This document shows, one piece after another, positions 17,678 through 25,196 of a DNA stretch of 42,615 nt. Both the position numbers and the translations under genes were made by a program. The DNA is from an uncultured Bacteroidota bacterium (GTDB taxonomy: Bacteria > Bacteroidota > Bacteroidia > Chitinophagales > Chitinophagaceae). The DNA lies in contig CAIMDZ010000135.1 of the NCBI GenBank assembly GCA_903839875.1, forward strand, positions 1-42,615. The letters are read 5' to 3'. Within the stretch, counting starts at the first letter, position 1, and every line of letters begins with the position of its first letter. The notes under the pieces were generated by a model. That model saw nothing but the letters and a program-made list of their open reading frames with translations, was not told where the DNA came from and ran no database searches.

Positions 17678-18673
17678 ATGGATACCGGCGAAATACTCAT
17701 CTACCAAAACCAGGACGGCAACATCAAAATAGATGTAAGGCTCGAAGAGGAGACCGTGTGGCTCACCCAGGCACAAATGGCGGAGCTGTTTGTGAAAGGA
17801 AGAAGCACCATAACCGAACATATACAGAACATTTTTAAGGAAGGCGAACTTGAAGAACATTCAGTATGTCGGAATTTCCGACATACTGCCGAAGATGGCA
17901 AAACGTATGAAACTAATTACTACAGCCTCGATGTCATCATCTCTGTAGGTTACAGAGTGAAATCGCCGCAGGGAACACAGTTCCGTATATGGGCAACCCA
18001 ACGGCTGAAGGAATACATCATCAAAGGCTTTGCATTGAACGACGACCGGTTCAAGTCGGGTAATTCCATGAATTACTTCGAGGAACTACAGGGCCGCATC
18101 CGTGAGATCCGGCTCTCCGAACGCTTCTTCTACCAGAAAATAAAAGACATTTATACCACCAGCATAGACTACAACCCCAAAGACGAAAAGACAATTGAAT
18201 TTTTCAAGATAGTGCAAAACAAATTGCTCTGGGCTATCAGCGCCCAGACAGCCGCCGAACTGATTTACAGGCGGGTAGATGCTTCATTGCCTTTGCTGGG
18301 TATGCAATCTTACGATAAAAAATCCCCCACCAACATCAGCAAAACCGATGTATCTGTGGCTAAAAACTACCTTAATGAAGATGAAATAAAGCTGCTTGGC
18401 CTGCTCGTTGAGCAATACCTCGCATTTGCAGAAACCATGGCACAGCAACGCACACCCATGTATATGAATGACTGGATCAGCCGCCTCGACAGCATCTTGC
18501 AATTGAATGGCCGGGAACTCCTGACCCATGCCGGAAAAATAAGCCACGAAATGGCCGTTCAAAAATCAAAAGATGAGCATGCGAAATTTAAAACCGAACG
18601 AAAAAAAACAGAGCAGGAACAAAGTTTAAAGGAAATAGAAGGCGATATAAAGAAACTGAAAGACGGAAATTAA
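17678..18673 (+). CDS. RhuM-family protein
   Basis: 331 aa, the usual length of the virulence RhuM (PF13310-type) family. The N-terminus has the family pattern LEEETVWLTQAQMAELF with a helix-turn-helix-like SRSTITEHI-type segment, followed by the conserved LDVIISVGYRVKSPQGTQFRIWAT block (about residues 88-110) and RLKEYIIKGFALNDDR. The C-terminal ~40 residues are a Lys/Glu-rich coiled-coil-like tail. RhuM proteins are widely scattered by horizontal transfer and often sit in defence or mobile islands; their biochemical role is not established. Here the gene stands alone downstream of repeats and a palindromic element. Its ATG follows an A-rich leader (AAATAAATAAACAAC). Confidence 0.85.
   Translation: MDTGEILIYQNQDGNIKIDVRLEEETVWLTQAQMAELFVKGRSTITEHIQNIFKEGELEEHSVCRNFRHTAEDGKTYETNYYSLDVIISVGYRVKSPQGTQFRIWATQRLKEYIIKGFALNDDRFKSGNSMNYFEELQGRIREIRLSERFFYQKIKDIYTTSIDYNPKDEKTIEFFKIVQNKLLWAISAQTAAELIYRRVDASLPLLGMQSYDKKSPTNISKTDVSVAKNYLNEDEIKLLGLLVEQYLAFAETMAQQRTPMYMNDWISRLDSILQLNGRELLTHAGKISHEMAVQKSKDEHAKFKTERKKTEQEQSLKEIEGDIKKLKDGN
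17863..17887. promoter_or_regulatory. 25-bp palindrome inside rhuM
   Basis: AGTATGTCGGAA-T-TTCCGACATACT is a perfect 12-bp inverted repeat around one base. It encodes the SVCRNFRHT stretch of the protein. It may be an intragenic operator or a by-product of conserved protein sequence. Confidence 0.45.
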
Positions 18674-18778
18674 ATGATGCACCGATTCACATTTAACGCG
18701 TAATGCCGTGTCCTTATAGGGCAATGTTGTTACGTTTCGACTCACGACTTTCAACTATAAAAATGCGACAATGATGTA

Positions 18779-18820
18779 GGGCAATCCCTTGCTTGTCTGC
18801 CGATAGGCAGGCGGTTGCCC
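18779..18820. repeat. Two-tier hairpin repeat downstream of rhuM
   Basis: Outer stem GGGCAA (18779-18784) pairs with TTGCCC (18815-18820); inner stem CTGCC-GATA-GGCAG is at 18797-18810. The inner part resembles the palindrome at 15174-15197. No gene is seen between rhuM and the terminator at 18853. Confidence 0.5.
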
Positions 18821-18852
18821 AGTGTGAATATTCCTATACCAGCACTTCCTCC

Positions 18853-18904
18853 AATAATTGAAGAGCATTATCAACCCAATGGTTGACAATGCTCTTCAAT
18901 TATT
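18853..18904. terminator. Bidirectional hairpin between convergent rhuM and cytochrome genes
   Basis: A perfect 17-bp stem (18853-18869 with 18888-18904) continues, after one A/C mismatch, into TCAACC-CAAT-GGTTGA. The stem ends are AT-rich (AATAATT/AATTATT), giving U-rich ends in both directions although no long T-run follows. Its place between two convergent stop codons supports a shared terminator. Confidence 0.75.
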
Positions 18905-18921
18905 CTGATTGTAAGGTCCAA

Positions 18922-19320
18922 TTATTTTTTTAGTGTCCTCACGTAGTTAACCACATTCCATATGTCATTTGCTTCGGTCATCTTCTTCTTAAAGCTGGGC
19001 ATGTCATCCCTGCCTTCAGCAATTTTGTAGTAGAGAGACCCGTCAGATTGTCCCTGGAAAGCAGATTTCGAAAAATCTCCAGGCTCGGTCTTAAGCTGGG
19101 AAGCCTTGGTTCCGTCGCCTAAGCCTGTCTTTCCATGGCAAGACTGGCAATGTTTTGCATAAAGCGCTTTACCGTCATTAACTGATTCCGCGCTGGATTT
19201 TACCGGGTTAGCTTTGCCAGCGTCTCCGGCGGGTGCATTCCAGGGTTTTTTGTCTGGCATGAAGGCGAAACACATAACTGATACACCTAAAACTGCACTC
19301 ATCAAAATTGTCTTTTTCAT
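18922..19320 (-). CDS. Monohaem cytochrome c, copy 1
   Basis: 132 aa from the ATG at 19320. An upstream start adding 15 residues is rejected because the paralogue at 23696 begins at the same methionine and the signal peptide (residues 1-20) fits it. The class I haem site is C58-x2-C61-H62, and M107 in DDMPSF is the likely distal ligand. Seven residues differ from copy 2 while the DNA is clearly more diverged, mostly at silent positions. Periplasmic electron carrier, probably the soluble partner of the adjacent NrfD/ferredoxin proteins. It lies beyond the terminator at 19499-19535, so it is probably transcribed separately. Confidence 0.92.
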   Translation of the reverse strand: MKKTILMSAVLGVSVMCFAFMPDKKPWNAPAGDAGKANPVKSSAESVNDGKALYAKHCQSCHGKTGLGDGTKASQLKTEPGDFSKSAFQGQSDGSLYYKIAEGRDDMPSFKKKMTEANDIWNVVNYVRTLKK

Positions 19321-19498
19321 TTGTTTTTTTTTGTTAAGGTAATTAATAAAATTAATCAAATCCAAACCTTATTTTAACTGACTAATTTTCAACTACTTAC
19401 TTAAGTGCAAATTGTATGCCACTTCACAGAAACAATAGTATACAACTGTTAATTTAAACAAAACATTTCATTCGTTCCCGGCACGGCAAACACATAAA

Positions 19499-19535
19499 AA
19501 TAACTCCGGGATTCAAGTAGAGTCCCGGAGTTATT
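19499..19535 (-). terminator. Intrinsic terminator of the respiratory operon
   Basis: AATAACTCCGGGA (19499-19511) pairs perfectly with TCCCGGAGTTATT (19523-19535) around an 11-base loop. Read on the minus strand, the stem is followed by TTATTTTTATG, a U-rich tail. It begins 22 bases after the last gene of the operon. Confidence 0.88.
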
Positions 19536-19557
19536 AAATCAATTATGCTAAATATTA

Positions 19558-20454
19558 CTATGCTTCCTGCCTGCCTAATTTCCTTATCTTATACAATAAA
19601 ATCACAAGGTAGACGAGTGTTCCCCAAATGGTAAATACTATGGAATATGCCATAAATAATAACCAGTACGGCGTCTTTAAATGTGCACCCCATAATTCCC
19701 TGTCATTGAAATTATTTTCTGGAATAAATGCCTTACCCCAGGTAACACTTTTTTCAGTACGCATACTGCCAAACTGGTCATTGTCTTCTACCTTAGCCAC
19801 AAGCAAAATATTTCCTTTCGAGTCGCCAGGCATTCCGGGATGTTTAAATTCTCCTTTCACTTGCCCCAGAGAGTCAGTGGTATAACTGTCCTTGTCACTG
19901 ATAGGTAAGTCGGCATCCATCCTGGCTATTCCTAATTTTACTTCCACGCCTTTTACAGGTACCCAGGCGTCCCCCTTAAATTCAGTTACAGTTGCTACTA
20001 CATTATTATCCGCTACGGTGTCCACAACAATGCGTGCTTTGGCAATACTGATCTCGGTATTGGTGGCGTCAAAATCATTGGTTTTTTCAGTAATTGCAAT
20101 AAATGTATGGTTGCTGGCAGCTTTCCATACCGGAGCTAATGCGGGATTAATGACAGATCCTGCCTGGCCCTTTTCATTGGTAATCACCTTGCCGATAAAC
20201 CCGAGTCCCTTACCCGTTGAGTCTTTATCAAGATACAATTTCACTTCAATACCTTTCACCGGTTGAAATTTGCCGCTTATTTTAGTTTTGGCATTTACTG
20301 AAAGCGTAGGTATAGTATTGTTGGTTACCAGGTACGATAATGATACGTTCAACGGGCTTTTGGTGGAGTCCTGCGACCAGGCAGTACCCGTCCCTGTACA
20401 TAACACTATCAATGACAACGTAACCGTGCAGATGCTATTTATTATTCTTTTCAT
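19558..20454 (-). CDS. Periplasmic protein with two related beta domains and a C-terminal anchor
   Basis: 298 aa. Signal peptide at residues 1-27 (cleavage near AWSQ). Two similar segments each open with PVKG[IV]EVKL and contain a T[NT]xxGQ turn (about residues 60-140 and 165-245). They look like duplicated transthyretin-/Ig-like beta sandwiches. The C-terminus has one membrane helix (about 264-287) and a short basic tail (KIRKLGRQEA). Its start overlaps the end of the NrfD gene by 20 bp, so the two are translationally linked and the protein is probably a subunit of the same complex. No cofactor-binding cysteine or haem motif is present. No family is recognised with confidence. Confidence 0.85.
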   Translation of the reverse strand: MKRIINSICTVTLSLIVLCTGTGTAWSQDSTKSPLNVSLSYLVTNNTIPTLSVNAKTKISGKFQPVKGIEVKLYLDKDSTGKGLGFIGKVITNEKGQAGSVINPALAPVWKAASNHTFIAITEKTNDFDATNTEISIAKARIVVDTVADNNVVATVTEFKGDAWVPVKGVEVKLGIARMDADLPISDKDSYTTDSLGQVKGEFKHPGMPGDSKGNILLVAKVEDNDQFGSMRTEKSVTWGKAFIPENNFNDRELWGAHLKTPYWLLFMAYSIVFTIWGTLVYLVILLYKIRKLGRQEA

Positions 20455-21817
20455 GTTGTTCAGTTATTGTTTCTTGAATTGGAATAATTGGAAAAATCCT
20501 GGCAAAAATTGTTATTATCAGCAGTGCTCCGGCCAGCGACCCGAAAGCTATTGCCCATTCTTCCCAGCTGGGGAAATAATGCTTGTAAGACGCAGGTACA
20601 TTATGCATTGGCAGGAAGGGATGTAATAAGGTTGGCGTAACAATCAGATACCTCTTCAGCCATGCACCTACTACCACCATTGAACCTGCAACGAACATCG
20701 GGAATGGTTTTCTGCCCCTCTTGAACAGTAGTATGATCATCGGAAGGATCATCCCCCCGAATATTGCTGTCCAGAATACAGGAGCAAATTCACCTGTAAA
20801 AAGTCCCATCAGGTGTGCCTCTTCCGACTTCTTCATTTTAAATGCGGGAACCATGTACTCATTAATATTGAAATACAGGTATAACATTCCCAGCATTACT
20901 ACTATTCTGCCCATTTTATCAAAATGCAGATCGGTAATATAGTTCTCCAGTTTATAAAACTTCCTGAATACATACATGGCTACAGCTACACCTCCCGATC
21001 CTACCAGGAAGGCGCCTGAAATAAAGTAAGCCCCAAAGTTGGTACTGTCCCATCCCGGTCTGTAGGTAGTGGCAAATAACCATGATGTTACGGTGTGAAT
21101 ACTAAAGGCTACCGGCACTATGGTAATACAAAGAATATTAATTGCCTTTTTGCTGATCCTGAATTGAAGGAGGGTACCTTTCCAGAATGAACCCAGGAAC
21201 TTGTATATCCTGTAAAAAAATCCTTTCTTTTCAGGATCATTTGCGAGCAAAATTTTCATATCGGGTAATAAGGGAATATACAATAATATCAGACTTATAA
21301 AAAAGTAGGTGGTTATCACCACAACATCCCATATGATAGGAGATTGCAACCTCCCGTACAAACCTAAATTGTAAAACCTTTCAGGCCGTCCCATATCTAC
21401 AATAATAATTATTGCAGCGAAGGTGATTGCGGCTACTGCTATTATCTCGGCAATCCTCGTCAAAGGAGTACTCCAGTGTACTCCTGTAAGCCGCAACACC
21501 GCAGTAATCAGCGACCCTACAAGGCTAATGGCAACGAAAAACACGAAATTGGAAATGTAAATACCCCATGAAGCATAATCCCTCATGTTGGTTACGATAA
21601 GACCGTATTTCAATTGTCTGATATAGGCAAAAAGACCTATGGCACAGACTAACAATAAAAATCCGACCCACAGCATTCCTTTTTTCCCAAACTTCTGCGG
21701 CAATAAGTCCTTGATAATTTTCTCATCCGTCAATACTACCTGGGCTGGTTTACCGTTTAATTTCACCTTAGGCCCGACGGGAATTTGCTCAATATTAATT
21801 GAAGTTGTTTTTTCCAC
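20435..21817 (-). CDS. NrfD/PsrC-family quinone-interacting membrane subunit
   Basis: 460 aa with about ten hydrophobic segments, from residue ~45 to ~455, after a ~40-residue cytoplasmic N-terminus. Ten helices fit the longer NrfD class (DsrP, QrcD, ActC) rather than the eight-helix PsrC class. MGRPERFYNL near residue 138 and PLLxDM after the next helix are typical of the family. The role would be quinol oxidation or quinone reduction, passing electrons to or from the ferredoxin subunit encoded 19 bp upstream. The gene overlaps the following 298-aa gene by 20 bp. No molybdopterin subunit is encoded nearby. Confidence 0.9.
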   Translation of the reverse strand: MEKTTSINIEQIPVGPKVKLNGKPAQVVLTDEKIIKDLLPQKFGKKGMLWVGFLLLVCAIGLFAYIRQLKYGLIVTNMRDYASWGIYISNFVFFVAISLVGSLITAVLRLTGVHWSTPLTRIAEIIAVAAITFAAIIIIVDMGRPERFYNLGLYGRLQSPIIWDVVVITTYFFISLILLYIPLLPDMKILLANDPEKKGFFYRIYKFLGSFWKGTLLQFRISKKAINILCITIVPVAFSIHTVTSWLFATTYRPGWDSTNFGAYFISGAFLVGSGGVAVAMYVFRKFYKLENYITDLHFDKMGRIVVMLGMLYLYFNINEYMVPAFKMKKSEEAHLMGLFTGEFAPVFWTAIFGGMILPMIILLFKRGRKPFPMFVAGSMVVVGAWLKRYLIVTPTLLHPFLPMHNVPASYKHYFPSWEEWAIAFGSLAGALLIITIFARIFPIIPIQETITEQHEKNNK

Positions 21818-21836
21818 TTTGAATTAGTTTTTATGA

Positions 21837-22766
21837 TCAAATTTTTTCATGGTCATTTTCAAGGCCTTTCTCAAACGGGAAGTTACGCGCCACAGGTGGC
21901 AGGTAATATACGCTCGGATGGGTACCCAGATCATCCATGAGCTGGTATCCCGATTTATCCCTTATCAGGTCAGTAAACCTGAATGTCTCAGCCCCGTTGG
22001 TAACACTATCCTGGTTTACATCACCAAAGAAGAATGTTCCGTTCGGGCATGCGGCAACGCAATGTGGTAATTCATTTTTCCTGGCCATATCAGGGCAGAA
22101 ATCACATTTACCCACCGTACCCACTTTCTGTGGCATACTTGTTTCACACGAATAGGGCTGCTCACATAATTCTTTCGAAAGAGTATCCGGTTTTTCCCAG
22201 TTAAATACCCTGATAGAATATGGGCATGCTGCCATACAGAACCTGCATCCTATGCATCTGTCACTGTCTATCAGCACTATACCGTCCTGCCTTTTAAAGG
22301 TTGCATCCACCGGGCATACCTTAACACATGGTGGATGGTCGCAATGCATACAGGTGGTTGGTTGCCAGTAGGGCGCCGTATGCTCTCCTTCCTGCATCGG
22401 GTATACTTTCAGCCAGTTAAGCTCTGAATGCACATGATGCATATGGTTGCAGGCTTCCTGGCATTTCTTCAGATTCTTACACCTTGAAAGGTCAATTACC
22501 ATTACGAACTTTTTTCCGGCTATTCCTATTCTGGCTTCGCTGTTCGAAACCGCAGGCATTTCCGGAACCGGTTTTAAAAAGGCTTTATCCACCTCTATCA
22601 CCTCACCATCTACCGACAATAGTTTTACCTTTTCGCCGGATGGCTTTGTATGTTCGTCACCAATTCCATCAAAGGGGGTTTTCTTTGCAGAACATCCCGC
22701 GAGGGTTAGCCCGGTTGCAACAAGCGTTGCGAGAAATTCTTTCCGGGAAGTATTATTTGTGTCCAT
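21837..22766 (-). CDS. Four-cluster ferredoxin-type subunit (PsrB/DsrO/NrfC-like), exported
   Basis: 309 aa. The N-terminus TSRKEFLATLVATGLTLAGC looks like a Tat-type signal with RK in place of RR and ends in a lipobox at C25. Cys groups: C-K-N-L-K-K-C-x3-C, where the second canonical Cys is Leu, so this site has three cysteines and may hold a [3Fe-4S] cluster; C-x2-C-x4-C-x3-CP; CIGCRFCMAACPY; and C-x2-C-x11-C-x3-CP. Cysteines exchange between groups as in other dicluster proteins. It would carry electrons between the NrfD quinone site and a periplasmic partner, here most likely the monohaem cytochromes. The N-terminal segment KVKLLSVDGEVIEVD resembles the small upstream protein. Confidence 0.9.
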   Translation of the reverse strand: MDTNNTSRKEFLATLVATGLTLAGCSAKKTPFDGIGDEHTKPSGEKVKLLSVDGEVIEVDKAFLKPVPEMPAVSNSEARIGIAGKKFVMVIDLSRCKNLKKCQEACNHMHHVHSELNWLKVYPMQEGEHTAPYWQPTTCMHCDHPPCVKVCPVDATFKRQDGIVLIDSDRCIGCRFCMAACPYSIRVFNWEKPDTLSKELCEQPYSCETSMPQKVGTVGKCDFCPDMARKNELPHCVAACPNGTFFFGDVNQDSVTNGAETFRFTDLIRDKSGYQLMDDLGTHPSVYYLPPVARNFPFEKGLENDHEKI

Positions 22767-22796
22767 GAAAATTTTTTATAAACAGAATAAGTAAGT

Positions 22797-23036
22797 CTAT
22801 TTTTTATTAACCCATTGCTGGAGTTCATTATCTGATATTCTTTTGCGGTTAGAGGCCAGCAGGTTCGCATCTATTTCCACTAGTTTACCATCCCGGGTAA
22901 GCATTTTTACAGTTTTCGGGGTTGCCGCCTTTTTATTCCAGGGTTTAAAAGCCGAACCTGCCGCGGCAAAAAGGGATAATACACCCAACCAGCCTACAAG
23001 CTTCCTGCGTGATACTTTATTTTCTTCGATTTTCAT
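22797..23036 (-). CDS. Small Tat-signal protein of the respiratory cluster (79 aa)
   Basis: Starting at the ATG at 23036, the protein has an SRRKLVGWLGVLSLFAAAG twin-arginine signal with an eight-residue n-region, then TVKMLTRDGKLVEID, which matches KVKLLSVDGEVIEVD in the ferredoxin subunit, and a basic tail ending WVNKK. A longer frame starts at 23132 (111 aa) and has a better ribosome-site-like sequence (GAGGTGG) upstream, but it would bury the Tat motif after 40 residues. It lies 30 bp upstream of the ferredoxin gene. No cofactor motif is seen. It might be an assembly factor or small subunit, or the relic of the N-terminus of a lost catalytic subunit. Confidence 0.7.
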   Translation of the reverse strand: MKIEENKVSRRKLVGWLGVLSLFAAAGSAFKPWNKKAATPKTVKMLTRDGKLVEIDANLLASNRKRISDNELQQWVNKK

Positions 23037-23209
23037 AATACTGAAGTCTGTTTTAGACGTAAAATTATTTGTAGTTGCAATAGCTGTTGTACTTTGACGT
23101 TTACCCGATTTAGATTTACCAACTGGTTGCATAACTCATCCCACCTCACTGCTCCTTTGGAGGTCTGTCCTGATCCCTAATCGGGAAGAACGGGAGAGAC
23201 CCTCTATAA

Positions 23210-23259
23210 TGATTCCGGGTTGCCTTCTGAATTTTTACATTTTGTACAACCCGGAATCA
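23210..23259 (-). terminator. Hairpin between cytochrome copy 2 and the rest of the cluster
   Basis: TGATTCCGGGTTG (23210-23222) pairs perfectly with CAACCCGGAATCA (23247-23259) around a 24-base loop. No U-tract follows on the minus strand, so it may be a partial terminator or a processing/stability hairpin that sets the cytochrome above the downstream genes in expression. Confidence 0.55.
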
Positions 23260-23297
23260 ATGTTCTTTTCATTGACATCCTTGTCAACGAACTGCTA

Positions 23298-23696
23298 TTA
23301 TTTTTTCAACGTCCGAACATAGTTCACAACATTCCAGATGTCGTTTGCTTCTGTCATTTTCTTCTTAAAGCTTGGCATGTCGTCTCTGCCTTCTGCAATT
23401 TTATAGTAAAGTGAGCCATCTGACTGACTATGAAATGCTGCTTTTGAAAAATCTCCCGGCTCTGTTTTAAGTTGAGAAGCCTTGGTACCATCTCCTAATC
23501 CAGTCTTTCCATGGCAAGACTGGCAATGTTTTGCATAAAGCGCTTTCCCTTCATTAATTGATTCCGCGCTTGATTTTACCGGGTTAGCTTTGCTGGCGTC
23601 TCCGCCGGGTGCATTCCATGGTTTTTTGTCAGGCATAAAGGCGAAACACATTACAGATACACCCAATACAGCACTCATTAAAATTGTTTTTTTCAT
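23298..23696 (-). CDS. Monohaem cytochrome c, copy 2
   Basis: 132 aa, 125 of 132 residues identical to copy 1. It has the same signal peptide, C58-x2-C61-H62 haem site and M107. Differences fall in the linker after the signal and around residues 86-91. It is the first gene downstream of the composite regulatory region at 23775-23849 and is separated from the Tat protein gene by a hairpin. It is probably the main expressed electron partner of the NrfD/ferredoxin complex, with copy 1 as a separately controlled spare. Confidence 0.93.
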   Translation of the reverse strand: MKKTILMSAVLGVSVMCFAFMPDKKPWNAPGGDASKANPVKSSAESINEGKALYAKHCQSCHGKTGLGDGTKASQLKTEPGDFSKAAFHSQSDGSLYYKIAEGRDDMPSFKKKMTEANDIWNVVNYVRTLKK

Positions 23697-23774
23697 TTGC
23701 TTTTTAGTTTTAGTGAAAAATTTACTTATTTGATTTAACTACCGTTATTTCATGATGTAAAAGTAGATACACAT

Positions 23775-23782
23775 CAAAGAGA
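23775..23782 (-). promoter_or_regulatory. Putative -7 element of the cytochrome cluster
   Basis: Minus-strand TCTCTTTG matches TAnnTTTG except for the second base and lies ~80 bases upstream of the cytochrome start. No TTG element is found at the -33 position. Instead the proximal direct repeat overlaps that position, as expected for an activator-dependent promoter. Confidence 0.4.
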
Positions 23783-23823
23783 TTTTTATGACAGTACTCA
23801 TTAATTTTTATGACAGTACTCAT
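23782..23823 (-). promoter_or_regulatory. Two 20-bp direct repeats upstream of the cytochrome cluster
   Basis: ATTTTTATGACAGTACTCAT occurs at 23782-23801 and 23804-23823, a 22-bp period or two helical turns. Each contains the palindrome AGTACT. Identical spacing on one DNA face suggests tandem binding by one regulator. Confidence 0.7.
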
Positions 23824-23827
23824 CACA

Positions 23828-23849
23828 TGGACTGATTAAAATCAGTCCA
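23828..23849. promoter_or_regulatory. FNR/CRP-like inverted repeat
   Basis: TGGACTGAT-TAAA-ATCAGTCCA is a perfect 9-bp inverted repeat with a four-base spacer. Its core TGAT-N4-ATCA is identical to the FNR half-site core (TTGAT-N4-ATCAA). It lies ~70 bases upstream of the expected minus-strand start of transcription. An oxygen- or redox-sensing CRP/FNR-family regulator is a reasonable guess. Confidence 0.6.
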
Positions 23850-24318
23850 AAAAATTTTTCTGCAATTACCTTTGTAGTTTCGATCCCTAAAAAAATATTA
23901 GGGACAATAAGACCCATAAACCATATTTTTAAACTCTCGTTTTCTCCATTTAATCAATTTTACATTCTCAAAACATGATAAGATTAACCCCTTAAAAAAT
24001 TTATTTTATTAATCGAATTCAAAATATTATTTGTATTTGCTTCTGTTGTTAGTGTCCCCATCTGTAACTTCCTACTCAGCTATACTTCGCGCGGCATAAA
24101 TCAGTGCAAGAAAATGGTTCACGCAAAGGCGCAGAGGCGCAAAGACACGAGTAATAATTGTTTGCTAATAAACACATTATGTAGTTATCAAGCTCGCAAA
24201 ACCCATGTTTCGTTAATGCACTATTCTATCCCGTTTGCAGTATAGAACTCGCGAACTTTAGACTCAAGACTTTAGACGAACCCAGCATACTAAACCTGTT
24301 AAAATTTAGTTTTAGTTG

Positions 24319-24347
24319 TTGGGTATTTATTGTTTTTAGTACTTTTA
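24319..24347 (+). promoter_or_regulatory. Putative promoter TTG-N18-TACTTTTA
   Basis: TTG (24319-24321) and TACTTTTA (24340-24347, one mismatch to TAnnTTTG) lie just upstream of the TonB-like gene start at 24365, giving a leader of about 13 bases. Confidence 0.5.
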
Positions 24348-24364
24348 TTAAAAGTTGCCTGTAC

Positions 24365-25192
24365 ATGATAGCCATCCAACACCAGCAGCCTGCTATAAAT
24401 AACAAAGCGCTTGCATGGACAATTGGCGTCCATTGCCTGTTGTTTCTGTTATTTATTTTATTGCGTTATACTACGCAGATTCCGCCTCCCGTCGTGGATA
24501 ATGGTGGAGGGTTGGAGGTAAATCTTGGCACCAGCGATAATGGCAGCGGCAAAGATCAGCCTATGAATACCAAAGCCCCTGCTCCTTACCAGGCCACTGT
24601 AGTTTATAAAAATGCAGCCGCAAAAAGCAGCCTGCCCAAAGACATCCTTCAATCTGCACAACCTAATGCACCCGAAGTAAACGACAATAACAAAAACAAA
24701 AAGAATAATACAAATCCTATTGTTGAACCGGAACATAAAAAACAAAAGGACGCCCCGGCGCCCAAGTACCTGATGCCTGATCAAAAAGGGCCTGGTGGTA
24801 ATCAGGCCGATCATAACAAGCCCGGCACTAATGAAGGTAATGACAAAGGCCCCGGAGATAAAGGTAAACCTGGCGGAACTCCCGGAGCTCCTGATTACAC
24901 CGGCAATCCGGGAAATGGAACAGGTGGCATAGGCTTAAGCCCCTCTTTAATAAACAGAGGGATTACACCAAGCAAATTCGAAGCGGAATTTCATGAAGGC
25001 GGAATAGTAGTGATTGCCGTCACAGTTGACCGGGATGGGAACATCGTAAACAGGCGGATTAAAAGCTCTTCAAACCATGATCTGGATAACTTAGCTTTAG
25101 AAAAATTAAGTCATGCCAGGTTCGGCAAAAGTACAAGCCCCGAACCACAGGCTTTCGGAGACGTAACAATAGTATTCAAAACGCATCAATAG
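24365..25192 (+). CDS. TonB-like energy transducer
   Basis: 275 aa. One N-terminal membrane helix (about residues 16-38) is followed by a long Pro/Lys/Asn/Gly-rich periplasmic spacer (about 60-200) and a C-terminal TonB-like domain (about 205-275) with GGIVVIAVTVDRDGNIVNRRIKSSS and the final VTIVFK strand. Such proteins link proton-driven ExbB/ExbD motors to outer-membrane receptors. ExbB/ExbD are not adjacent. The folC gene begins four bases after the stop, so the two form an operon. The spacer is acidic-poor and glycine-rich near 150-190 (KGPGDKGKPGGTPGAP). Confidence 0.82.
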   Translation: MIAIQHQQPAINNKALAWTIGVHCLLFLLFILLRYTTQIPPPVVDNGGGLEVNLGTSDNGSGKDQPMNTKAPAPYQATVVYKNAAAKSSLPKDILQSAQPNAPEVNDNNKNKKNNTNPIVEPEHKKQKDAPAPKYLMPDQKGPGGNQADHNKPGTNEGNDKGPGDKGKPGGTPGAPDYTGNPGNGTGGIGLSPSLINRGITPSKFEAEFHEGGIVVIAVTVDRDGNIVNRRIKSSSNHDLDNLALEKLSHARFGKSTSPEPQAFGDVTIVFKTHQ

Positions 25193-25196
25193 CCAT

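Larger units (their letters stand above)
23697..24364. other. 668-bp divergent intergenic region
   Basis: The left third holds the regulatory elements for the minus-strand cytochrome cluster. The middle has a small hairpin (TCCCTAA/TTAGGGA, about 23885-23904) just after a plus-strand TACCTTTG (23868-23875). A short GCGCA-type repeat (ACGCAAAGGCGCAGAGGCGCAAAG, about 24120-24143) of a kind common in intergenic DNA follows. No coding sequence was found; exbB/exbD, often beside tonB, are absent. Confidence 0.6.

Noticed and set aside
19321-19365. Upstream start for cytochrome copy 1 adding 15 residues
   Set aside because: The paralogue starts at the inner Met, and the extension would precede the signal peptide.
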